Source: Gammaproteobacteria bacterium
GTDB taxonomy: Bacteria; Pseudomonadota; Gammaproteobacteria; Magnimaribacterales; AG-339-G14
DNA length: 35,323 nucleotides
Assembly: GCA_004213955.1 (NCBI GenBank)
Contig: SGZL01000011.1
Location: forward strand, 1-35,323
Direction: 5' to 3'
The position numbers were made by a program, and so were the translations under genes. This document shows positions 19,068 through 27,459 of this stretch, one piece after another; the first letter of the stretch is position 1; every line of letters starts with the position of its first letter. Under the pieces are notes generated by a model that searched no databases, was not told the DNA's origin, and was given only the letters and a program-made list of their open reading frames with translations.

Positions 19068-19771
19068 AAATTTTATTCACAATTGTCTTTATTTTAACTT
19101 TTACCGCTTGTTCTGATGAAGAAAGCTATGAAGTAATTTTTCCTGAGAAAGTTTTTATAGAATTCAATTGGTGTTCTTATGAACCAAGTAAAGAAGCAGA
19201 CGACTTGGGAAAAGTCTTTATAGATTATAGAAATTTTTTAGATTCCGATAATTTCTACGCCACTTATCTTAATCCTATATTTCAAGTTAAAAATTATGAT
19301 TTTATTCTGATGGAGTCTTTTAAAAATAAAGAAGTTTTTCAATCGAATCTTCAAGACAAGGAAAGTTTTTTTTATAAAAGATGGAAATCAAATTTTGATA
19401 ACACAGCGAAATGTAATGAATTAAACAAACAGTATTTTTATGAACGATCAAATTCTAATTTGGAGGAACTAAATAAAAAGGGGGCTGAACTTCAATTTTT
19501 ATTTTGTAAAAAATTAGATAATGTATCAATTAATCAAATATTAGATAATCTTCAATTACTCCAAATAGATAATACAAAAAACGTTTTTATATTAACCCCT
19601 GAAGTTTTTAATGATTACTATGATTATCTTTTTGTTATCTCAAATAATAATGATGATATTTTTGAAGGAGAAATTTTATTAAACAATATAGGATTTCTTG
19701 TTAATTGTGATTTAAATTTCAAAGGTGAAAATTTCAATCAATTAATATTTGAGAGTTATCCATTAATTTAG
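19064..19771 (+). CDS. Hypothetical lipoprotein
   Basis: N-terminus MKILFTIVFILTFTAC|SDEES is a lipobox-like signal; no family recognised. Overlaps nadC by 4 nt. Confidence 0.7.
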   Translation: MKILFTIVFILTFTACSDEESYEVIFPEKVFIEFNWCSYEPSKEADDLGKVFIDYRNFLDSDNFYATYLNPIFQVKNYDFILMESFKNKEVFQSNLQDKESFFYKRWKSNFDNTAKCNELNKQYFYERSNSNLEELNKKGAELQFLFCKKLDNVSINQILDNLQLLQIDNTKNVFILTPEVFNDYYDYLFVISNNNDDIFEGEILLNNIGFLVNCDLNFKGENFNQLIFESYPLI

Positions 19772-19779
19772 GAATTCAA

Positions 19780-20229
19780 TTGAAAAAAAAAATTTCAACT
19801 AAAGATATAAGGTTAAAAATTATGAATGCTCTTTCTAGAAGAGAACACTCTGAGAAAGAAATTTATTTAAAATTCATAAATTTAGTAGATTCAAAAAATA
19901 ATCTTTTAGAAGAAATTGTTAAATTAAAGGAAGAAGGTTTAATTTCTAATCAAAGATATGCAGAAGCCTACATAAGATCTCGTTTTCACTCTGGATTTGG
20001 ACCAGTTCGTATTAAATACGAGCTAGGAAAAAAAGGAGTAATTGAAACAACGATAATAAAGGCTTTTCAAGAAACTGACTTAGATTGGGATGATAAACTT
20101 AAGAGTGAATTTAAAAAGAAATATGAATCAAACGAAGTGAAAAACCTAAATATTAATAAAATTTCAAAATTTTTCTTGTACAGAGGTTTTGATCTTGAAA
20201 AAATATCAAAACTAATAAAAAGCAATTGA
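19780..20229 (+). CDS. recX: Regulatory protein RecX
   Basis: IMNALSRREHSEKEI, EGLISNQRYAEAYIRSRFHSGFGPVRIKYELGKKGV typical of RecX; TTG start. Confidence 0.88.
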   Translation: MKKKISTKDIRLKIMNALSRREHSEKEIYLKFINLVDSKNNLLEEIVKLKEEGLISNQRYAEAYIRSRFHSGFGPVRIKYELGKKGVIETTIIKAFQETDLDWDDKLKSEFKKKYESNEVKNLNINKISKFFLYRGFDLEKISKLIKSN

Positions 20230-21689
20230 GTTACTTAGTATTAGCAAGAAAATGGAGGCCAAAAACTTTTTCTGAAGTTGTTGGTCAAGACCACGTCGTC
20301 AAGGCATTACAAAATTCTTTAATAAATGACTCTGCACACCAAGCATTTCTTTTTACAGGGACGAGAGGAGTTGGAAAAACCTCGTTAGCTAGAATATTAA
20401 CAAAAGCGTTAAATTGTGAAAATTTAGTTGATGGAGAGCCATGTAATGAATGTGATTCCTGTTTATCTATTAATAATAATTCTTCTATAGATTTTCAAGA
20501 GATTGACGCTGCATCAAGAAGAGGTATTTCTGAAACAAAGGAACTTTTAGAAACCATTCCTTATATGCCTTCTTCATCAAAGTTTAAAGTTTATTTAATT
20601 GATGAAGTTCATATGCTTACGAAGGAAAGTTTTAATTCTCTTTTAAAAACTTTAGAAGAACCTCCTCCTCACGTAATTTTTATGTTTGCAACAACTGAAT
20701 TTTCTCAAATTCCTGCAACTATTCTGTCCAGATGCTTACAATTAAATCTGAACTCAGTCACCACAGAAGATTTAAGAAAACAACTATCACTAATTTATTC
20801 TAAAGAAAAAGTTAAGTGCGAAGATTCAGCATTAACATTAATTTCTGATGCTGCTAATGGAAGTATAAGAGACGCTCTTACTATTTCTGAAAAAATTATC
20901 TCTTTTTCTGAAAGAAATATTACTAGTTCAGTTGTAAGAGAGGTTCTTGGAATTCCAGATGATGAGCTTATTCAAGGAATTTTAAAAAATCTTAAAGACA
21001 AAAATTCTGAAGAACTTTTTAAAATTCTAGACGAAATTAATAATGATTCATCAATAAAAAGTATATTTATTAATTTAATGGAATTGATAAAAAATATTTC
21101 TTTAACCCAATTTTCAAATATAAAAAAAGATTCATTTGATCCTAGTTTATTAGAAATAGACCCCGGAATACTTCAAATTTTTTATCAATTATGTCTAGTA
21201 AATATTGAATATATCGACGATTTTCCAGACCCTAAAGGACTCTTGGAAATGACACTTCTTAAAATGCTAGCTTTCGATTTTGAAGAAAAAAAAAATTTAA
21301 TATTTGATGAAATGCCAAATGAATTTGATTGGCCTCGATTACTTAATGAGTTGAAACTGAGTAAAGTTTTTTCTCAACATTTAATGCAAAGTAATGCTTT
21401 CATAAATCAAAAAGATTTTATTTTATCTCTACCTCAGGAAAAAAAAGTTCTAATCAATGATAAAAATATTAAAGATTTAGAGTTGAAATTAAGAAGTATG
21501 CTTTCTGTTAAAGATTTAAAAGTCATTGTAAATACAAATTATGATGTTTTAGACTCTCCTATGAATATTAAGGAAGAGAACCAAAAGAAAAATAATGAAA
21601 TAATTGAAGAAAAAATTTCCAGTAGCAAGTCTTACAAAAAACTGGTGAGTGAATTAAATCCTAAAATTAAAAAGTTCGATAACTCTTAA
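20226..21689 (+). CDS. dnaX: DNA polymerase III subunits gamma/tau
   Basis: LARKWRPKTFSEVVGQDHVVKAL, FTGTRGVGKTSLARI, zinc-module cysteines, YLIDEVHMLT, MTLLKMLAF. TTG start overlapping the recX stop. Confidence 0.97.
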   Translation: MSYLVLARKWRPKTFSEVVGQDHVVKALQNSLINDSAHQAFLFTGTRGVGKTSLARILTKALNCENLVDGEPCNECDSCLSINNNSSIDFQEIDAASRRGISETKELLETIPYMPSSSKFKVYLIDEVHMLTKESFNSLLKTLEEPPPHVIFMFATTEFSQIPATILSRCLQLNLNSVTTEDLRKQLSLIYSKEKVKCEDSALTLISDAANGSIRDALTISEKIISFSERNITSSVVREVLGIPDDELIQGILKNLKDKNSEELFKILDEINNDSSIKSIFINLMELIKNISLTQFSNIKKDSFDPSLLEIDPGILQIFYQLCLVNIEYIDDFPDPKGLLEMTLLKMLAFDFEEKKNLIFDEMPNEFDWPRLLNELKLSKVFSQHLMQSNAFINQKDFILSLPQEKKVLINDKNIKDLELKLRSMLSVKDLKVIVNTNYDVLDSPMNIKEENQKKNNEIIEEKISSSKSYKKLVSELNPKIKKFDNS

Positions 21690-22297
21690 TGAAAGTAAGC
21701 AAAAATATTGAAAGTTTAATGTCTTCTCTCCAAATCTTACCTGGAGTTGGTCCAAAAACGGCTAAACGCCTTTCATTATTTTTATTGGGAGAAAATAAAG
21801 AAGGAGCTAAAAATTTGTCTTCTTCAATTGATACAGCTCTTAACTCTATAAAGCATTGCAAAATCTGTGGGGTCTTAAACGATTTAGATGAATGTGCAAT
21901 TTGTACAGATTTATCCAGAGATGAAAAATATCTATGTATTGTTGAATCTACTTCAGATCTCTTTGCTATTGAAGAGACTAATGAATTTCAAGGTAAATAT
22001 TTTGTTTTAAATGGTCTTTTATCTCCTATAGATGGAATTGGCCCTGATGAATTAAAAATAAAGAAATTACTTAACTTGTGCACACAAAGAGAAATAAAAG
22101 AGGTTATCATTGCTTTAAATTCTACTTTAGAGGGCGAGGCAACAAGTTATTTCCTATTAGAGAACTTGAAAGAGATGAACATAAAAGTCACAAAATTAGC
22201 AGAAGGAGTTCCAGCTGGAGGAGACTTAGATTATGTTGATAATAACACTCTGAAAAGAGCCTTTTCTTGGAGAAGAGAATTAGGAGATAAATCTTAG
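21689..22297 (+). CDS. recR: Recombination mediator RecR
   Basis: [18 protein letters not shown]4 zinc motif [16 protein letters not shown], Toprim [19 protein letters not shown]. Confidence 0.96.
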   Translation: MKVSKNIESLMSSLQILPGVGPKTAKRLSLFLLGENKEGAKNLSSSIDTALNSIKHCKICGVLNDLDECAICTDLSRDEKYLCIVESTSDLFAIEETNEFQGKYFVLNGLLSPIDGIGPDELKIKKLLNLCTQREIKEVIIALNSTLEGEATSYFLLENLKEMNIKVTKLAEGVPAGGDLDYVDNNTLKRAFSWRRELGDKS

Positions 22298-22299
22298 TC

Positions 22300-22866
22300 A
22301 TGACAATTAAATCTGATAAGTGGATTAAAACTAAGGCTCTTGAATTAGATATGATTAAACCCTTTCAGCCTAATCAAGTAAGAAAAAATGAATCTGAAAA
22401 ATTGATATCTTATGGATTATCCAGTTATGGCTATGACGTGAGATGCTCAGAAGATTTTAAGATATTTACTAATATAAAATCAGCTACTGTCGACCCTAAA
22501 AGCTTTGATCCAGATAGTTTTGTAGATTACAAAGGTTCTGAATGTATTATCCCTCCTAATTCATTTGCTCTTGCTAGCACGATTGAATATTTTAAAATCC
22601 CAAGGAACGTTTTGACAATTTGTCTGGGAAAATCCACCTATGCCCGATGCGGAATTATTGTAAATGTAACGCCTCTTGAACCGGAATGGGAGGGACATGT
22701 GACATTAGAGTTCTCTAATACAACAAGTCTGCCAGCGAAAATTTATGCAAATGAAGGAGTTGCTCAAATGTTATTCTTCGAATCAGATGAGGATTGTGAA
22801 GTAAGTTACAAAGATCGAGGTGGAAAATACCAAGGACAAAAAGGGGTAACTCTTCCTAAGGCTTAG
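22300..22866 (+). CDS. dcd: dCTP deaminase
   Basis: [47 protein letters not shown]. Confidence 0.96.
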   Translation: MTIKSDKWIKTKALELDMIKPFQPNQVRKNESEKLISYGLSSYGYDVRCSEDFKIFTNIKSATVDPKSFDPDSFVDYKGSECIIPPNSFALASTIEYFKIPRNVLTICLGKSTYARCGIIVNVTPLEPEWEGHVTLEFSNTTSLPAKIYANEGVAQMLFFESDEDCEVSYKDRGGKYQGQKGVTLPKA

Positions 22867-23518
22867 AGTCAACTAACCTCCATGTTGCGGTTCTTGGGCC
22901 AAAATCGTTGAAAATTTTAAAAGTAGTTAAAAAATCATCTTTCTTAAACCACAAATAATACTCTCTATCATCATCTCTAATTTCAGATATTTTAAAAGAA
23001 GCAAATGACTCATCATTTTCTTTATTTATATCAGTAACAAACTTTTTTGTTTTTATTTTTCCTTTGTCTAAGAATAAATATTCTTTAGATAAAGGAAGTG
23101 AATTAGAATTTAAATCAAATTTTAATTGAAGTTGTAAACTTAAATTTCCGTAAAGTGGGTTATCAAAATTAAATTTTCCTGCTTTTTTGTTAAATGTATA
23201 TTCAACCTCTTTAGTATCATAATTTAATTTATAAGTTTGATTTTCCTTTCTTAGTCCTCCAAAAGCACGAAGATTCCTTTGCATTTCTGTTACGAATATC
23301 TGTTTGTTTTCAATAAAAAAAACAGATCTTTGTGAAAAATTGAATAATGAATGTTTTGCTTTAGATTCCATTAACCAAAGTTTTTCGTTAAGTTTTTGAA
23401 GAGTTTCGATTACTTCAGCACCCTCAGTGGCATAATAGTTCTCGTATTCTTCTAGAACAAAACAGTTACTAGCTAAAGAAAACAATAAAAAAAGGCTAAA
23501 AAATATACTCTTTACCAT
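22856..23518 (-). CDS. DUF3108 domain-containing periplasmic protein
   Basis: Signal peptide, beta-rich sequence, and conserved position immediately downstream of purN as in other gammaproteobacteria. Confidence 0.7.
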   Translation of the reverse strand: MVKSIFFSLFLLFSLASNCFVLEEYENYYATEGAEVIETLQKLNEKLWLMESKAKHSLFNFSQRSVFFIENKQIFVTEMQRNLRAFGGLRKENQTYKLNYDTKEVEYTFNKKAGKFNFDNPLYGNLSLQLQLKFDLNSNSLPLSKEYLFLDKGKIKTKKFVTDINKENDESFASFKISEIRDDDREYYLWFKKDDFLTTFKIFNDFGPRTATWRLVDSKP

Positions 23519-24140
23519 TAGAATATTCTAGTCCGTTAATAGTAAGAATTTTATCGATGAATTTAATTTCGTCATTTTTTATTAGACTACAGATTAAAGG
23601 TAAAAGTTTGTGTTCTATTTCGTGAACTTTTTGTTCTAATGATGTTAAATCATAATCATTAACTTCAAACTTGCTATATCCAATGATTTGACCGGTATCC
23701 AATCCAGAATCAACAAAATGTACTGTTGCGCCATGATGGATTTCCTTATTTTCTATGATTTTTTCATGGGTATTTAATCCAGGATATTTTGGCAGTAAAG
23801 AAGGGTGGAGATTAATAATCTTATCCTCATATGTCTTTACAAATTTCTCACTAAGAATTCTCATATATCCAGCCAATACCAGCAGATCAAAATCAAAATC
23901 TTTTAATTTATCAATAATTGCTTCATCAAAAGCTTCTCTTGAATTAAATTTTTTTGGATCAAGCGTAAAAAAAGGAATATTATTTTCTTTAGCTCTTTTT
24001 ATTCCTAGAGCATTTTTATTGTTTGAAAACACAACTGAAATATTTAAAGAATGGTCGTTATTTATCTTTTTTGTGTCAATTAAGCTTTGAAGATTTGATC
24101 CATTACCAGATAAAAATACAGCAATCTTAAAGGAGCTCAT
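23496..24140 (-). CDS. purN: Phosphoribosylglycinamide formyltransferase
   Basis: AVFLSGNGSNLQSLID, LLVLAGYMRILS, IINLHPSLLPKYPGLNTHEK, HGATVHFVDSGLDTGQII. Confidence 0.95.
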   Translation of the reverse strand: MSSFKIAVFLSGNGSNLQSLIDTKKINNDHSLNISVVFSNNKNALGIKRAKENNIPFFTLDPKKFNSREAFDEAIIDKLKDFDFDLLVLAGYMRILSEKFVKTYEDKIINLHPSLLPKYPGLNTHEKIIENKEIHHGATVHFVDSGLDTGQIIGYSKFEVNDYDLTSLEQKVHEIEHKLLPLICSLIKNDEIKFIDKILTINGLEYSNGKEYIF

Positions 24141-24148
24141 AAAAAAAA

Positions 24149-25186
24149 TTAAATTATCAGAGTTTCTGATTTATCAGAGGTTCTTTTAACCCGTCCAATA
24201 ATTTTATATTGTTGTCCCAACGTTTTAAGAGACTTAAAAACTTTTTCTAAATCTTCACTGCCCACAACCAGAACCATTCCGTATCCGCAATTGAAGGTTT
24301 TTAACATTTCTTTTTCCGTTAGATTAGCTTTATTCATTAGATAACGAAAAAGTTTTTTATTGAAAGTAAATAAATTCTTTTTCTCGATTAAAAAACTATA
24401 TTTTTCATTTAAAATTCTATTCAAATTTCCTAAAAGTCCTCCACCCGTAATATGAGCCATAGCTTTTATATTCGTTATTTTAGATATTGCCTTAATCTCT
24501 TTCACATAAATTTTTGTTGGTTTCAATAAAATTTTACCTAAAGTACTTACGCCTAATTTTGTTTTAAGATTAATCTTTTTTCTTTTCAATAACTCTCTTA
24601 TAAGGGAGTAGCCATTTGAATGTAAGCCAGAAGATTTTAAACCTATAAGAAGATCATTATTTTTAAAATTATTTGTTCTTAAATCTTTTTTCTCTATAAC
24701 ACCCACTGAAAATCCAGCCAGGTCATATTTTCCTTTAGGAAAATTTTTAGGGTGTTCCGCTGTTTCCCCACCTATCAGAGAGCATTCTGAAATTTTACAT
24801 CCCTTAGCAATTCCAGAAATTATATCTTGTGATTTATTTAAATTAATCTTATCTGTTACAAGATAATCTAAAAAAAATAAAGGCTCTGCGCCCGTGGTTA
24901 TTAAATCGTTCACACACATTGCAACCAAATCAATTCCTATAGACTTATGGTCATTCATCATTTCAGCAATTTCTATTTTTGTTCCAACTCCATCAGTAGA
25001 ACTAACTAAAACTGGATTTTCATAATTTTTTGGAACATCAAAGAGTGAAGAAAAACCACCTATTTCATTAATAACCTCTTTCCTAAACGTTTTTTTTGCT
25101 AGAGGCTTTATTTTTTCTACAAGTTTTTCTCCTAGGGCAATATCAACCCCAGAGGTTTTATAAGAAATTTTTTTTCGTGAAGACAA
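24149..25186 (-). CDS. purM: Phosphoribosylformylglycinamidine cyclo-ligase
   Basis: SYKTSGVDIALGEKLV, VSSTDGVGTKIEIA, GGETAEHP, GLHSNGYSLIR, AHITGGGLLGNL. Confidence 0.96.
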   Translation of the reverse strand: MSSRKKISYKTSGVDIALGEKLVEKIKPLAKKTFRKEVINEIGGFSSLFDVPKNYENPVLVSSTDGVGTKIEIAEMMNDHKSIGIDLVAMCVNDLITTGAEPLFFLDYLVTDKINLNKSQDIISGIAKGCKISECSLIGGETAEHPKNFPKGKYDLAGFSVGVIEKKDLRTNNFKNNDLLIGLKSSGLHSNGYSLIRELLKRKKINLKTKLGVSTLGKILLKPTKIYVKEIKAISKITNIKAMAHITGGGLLGNLNRILNEKYSFLIEKKNLFTFNKKLFRYLMNKANLTEKEMLKTFNCGYGMVLVVGSEDLEKVFKSLKTLGQQYKIIGRVKRTSDKSETLII

Positions 25187-25231
25187 TATGTTTAACTTAG
25201 AGAATGTTTAAATATTATAATTGAATGTTAA

Positions 25232-26233
25232 ATGATTCGATTAATTTTTTCTTATAAATTTTTTTTCCTTTTAGGTTTTATTTCAAATCTTGCTTTTGCT
25301 GATTTGCCTGACGAGCATGAATTTTTAATTGAGATAAATGAACAAAATCAATCTTCCTTCCTAAATCATGCATTGCAAAATTCGATACTAAAAATTTTGG
25401 GTAGCTATGAAACATACATAAAAAAAGAGAATTTTTTCAATTCAATAAACCCAAGAGATTTTATTAGTGAATTTGGATCATTTAATGAAAGTGATAAATC
25501 CTTTTCAAAAATAATAATAGACGCAAGCTCTCTAAGAAATTTTCTAGTTAAAAATGGCTTCGATATTTCCTCAGAAATAAAAACTAAATTTATTGGATGG
25601 ATTTTATGTGATGCTGATCTAGATTCTTTGAAATTTTACAAAAGAGCAAAACAAAAATGTGAACAAATCAAAAAAAATCTTTTTAACATATCTCAAAATA
25701 GAAACGCAGATTTATATTTTCCAATACTAGATTCAGAGGATTTAATATCTTTCAAAGCTCAAAATAAAGAAGACGAAGCAGATTTTATATATTTAAGTGA
25801 TAGATACAAAGCTGATAGTTTCATCTATTGTCGTTTATCTTATCAAAATGAAAATTGTTACTTACCAGATAAGAATTTATCCGGAAGATATTTAAATTTT
25901 TCTAAAAATTTAAAACCAAATTTAGCTATGCACACATTAATTGATAGCGTCTTATCTGACCAAATTTTAGAAATAAATTCTTTGAATCCAAAACCATTTA
26001 CTATAAATATAAAAAATATATCTTCTTTAGACGATTACAAAAATGTATTGAAGGAAGTTAAAAAAATTATTATTTTTTCTGATGTAACTACTTATTCTTT
26101 ATCTGGAAATGAATTAAGCCTCTCTACATCGTTGATTGGAAATTATGATCAAATCAGTAAACTTTTTTTAGATTATTCTTTTTTTATTTTAGAAGATGCA
26201 AATGAAGCAAGTATTTCTCTAATCTATAATTGA
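25232..26233 (+). CDS. DUF2066 domain-containing protein
   Basis: Signal peptide, NHALQNSILKILGSYETYI region, and divergent position next to purM as in other gammaproteobacteria. Confidence 0.6.
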   Translation: MIRLIFSYKFFFLLGFISNLAFADLPDEHEFLIEINEQNQSSFLNHALQNSILKILGSYETYIKKENFFNSINPRDFISEFGSFNESDKSFSKIIIDASSLRNFLVKNGFDISSEIKTKFIGWILCDADLDSLKFYKRAKQKCEQIKKNLFNISQNRNADLYFPILDSEDLISFKAQNKEDEADFIYLSDRYKADSFIYCRLSYQNENCYLPDKNLSGRYLNFSKNLKPNLAMHTLIDSVLSDQILEINSLNPKPFTINIKNISSLDDYKNVLKEVKKIIIFSDVTTYSLSGNELSLSTSLIGNYDQISKLFLDYSFFILEDANEASISLIYN

Positions 26234-26781
26234 AAATGATTTATTTCCTGCCAAACCTATTAACAATCTTTAGATTTTTTTTAGTGTATCCAGTTGTAAT
26301 ATGTATTTTTGAAAAACAATTTATTTTAGCAATAGGTTTTTTTGTGCTTGCGGGCATTTCTGATTTTCTTGATGGTTACCTGGCTCGGAAATTAGAGGCT
26401 ATTTCAGAGTTCGGAATGATTGCAGATCCCATTGCGGATAAAACTCTAATAATTGGCACTCTAGTATCTTTATCTATTGTCGGAGAAATAGATCTTTGGC
26501 TGGCATACATGATTTTAGGAAGAGATATGATTGCAGTAGTTGGTTTTATTCTCGCTTCAATTTTACTAAGCCCTTATAAAGTAAAAACTCATTTTTCTGG
26601 TAAAGCTTATACAGCTTTCTTATTAGTATTCTTAGGAATTACAATTTTAGCTTCTGCTGAAATTTTTTATTATCAACTACTAAATGTTCTTATTATTTCA
26701 GTTCTAATATTTTCTATTTTTTTTAGTTTATTTGATTATTTTAGAGATCCTGGTTTAAGACTATTAAAAAAAGTTTTTTGA
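26230..26781 (+). CDS. CDP-alcohol phosphatidyltransferase family protein
   Basis: Motif AGISDFLDGYLARKLEAISEFGMIADPIADK (DG-x2-AR-x8-G-x3-D-x3-D) and multiple TM segments. Confidence 0.9.
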   Translation: MKMIYFLPNLLTIFRFFLVYPVVICIFEKQFILAIGFFVLAGISDFLDGYLARKLEAISEFGMIADPIADKTLIIGTLVSLSIVGEIDLWLAYMILGRDMIAVVGFILASILLSPYKVKTHFSGKAYTAFLLVFLGITILASAEIFYYQLLNVLIISVLIFSIFFSLFDYFRDPGLRLLKKVF

Positions 26782-26784
26782 GAA

Positions 26785-27459
26785 ATGAAACAGCAAAGTT
26801 TAAATTTAAAATTTCAGGAGTACATCGACATAAAAGACATGGAAGCTTGTAGTTTTTTTAAAGAAATTTTTACAAGATGTATGAATTTTCTAAATGGCAA
26901 TAATCATTCGATGATATTAGTGGGTAAAGAGGATATGGCTAAATCTTTCTTTTTCTATGCTTTTTATAATCATCTAAAAAAAAACAATAATTGCTATTTT
27001 AAATCTATAAAACAGGAAAGTGATTTTCTTTCTTGCGAAAACTTAAAAGAAGATATTATTTTCTTGGATTGTCACAACACTTTGTACGGTTCTAAAAGTG
27101 GAGAAATTTTGTTGTTTAAACTTTTTAATGAATCAAAACAGAAAAACATAAAAGTTTTATTTAATAATTCTATTTTTGAAGAGCAAAAACCTAATTTAAA
27201 GGATTTAGAATCTAGAATGTCTTCTAGTTTGCTAATTAATTTTCCTGTCCTTTCTGATGAAGATAAAAAAATAATTATCTTAAATTTTTTAAAAAACAGA
27301 GGTCTTATTTTAACTGACCAATCAGTAGAATTTATTATTAATAGATACTCCAGAAGTCTTAATGATTTAATAGAGCTCTATATTAAGTTAGACAAAATAT
27401 CTTTAGAGCAAAAGAAAAATATTACTATTCCATTAATAAAAAATTCTACCGGTCTTTAA
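26785..27459 (+). CDS. hda: Hda-like DnaA-family protein with degenerate nucleotide-binding motifs
   Basis: N-terminal QQSLNLKF (clamp-binding-like), GKEDMAKSFFFYAFYNHL, C-terminal DLESRMSSSL...DEDKKIIILNFLKNRGLILTDQSVEFIINRYSRSLNDLIELYIKLD. Confidence 0.8.
   Translation: MKQQSLNLKFQEYIDIKDMEACSFFKEIFTRCMNFLNGNNHSMILVGKEDMAKSFFFYAFYNHLKKNNNCYFKSIKQESDFLSCENLKEDIIFLDCHNTLYGSKSGEILLFKLFNESKQKNIKVLFNNSIFEEQKPNLKDLESRMSSSLLINFPVLSDEDKKIIILNFLKNRGLILTDQSVEFIINRYSRSLNDLIELYIKLDKISLEQKKNITIPLIKNSTGL

Noticed and set aside
21439-21446. Second A-run (A8 followed by G) in dnaX as the frameshift site
   Set aside because: It resembles E. coli A AAA AAG, but it lies well inside the predicted tau tail and not at the domain III boundary, so the A10 at 21286 is the better candidate.
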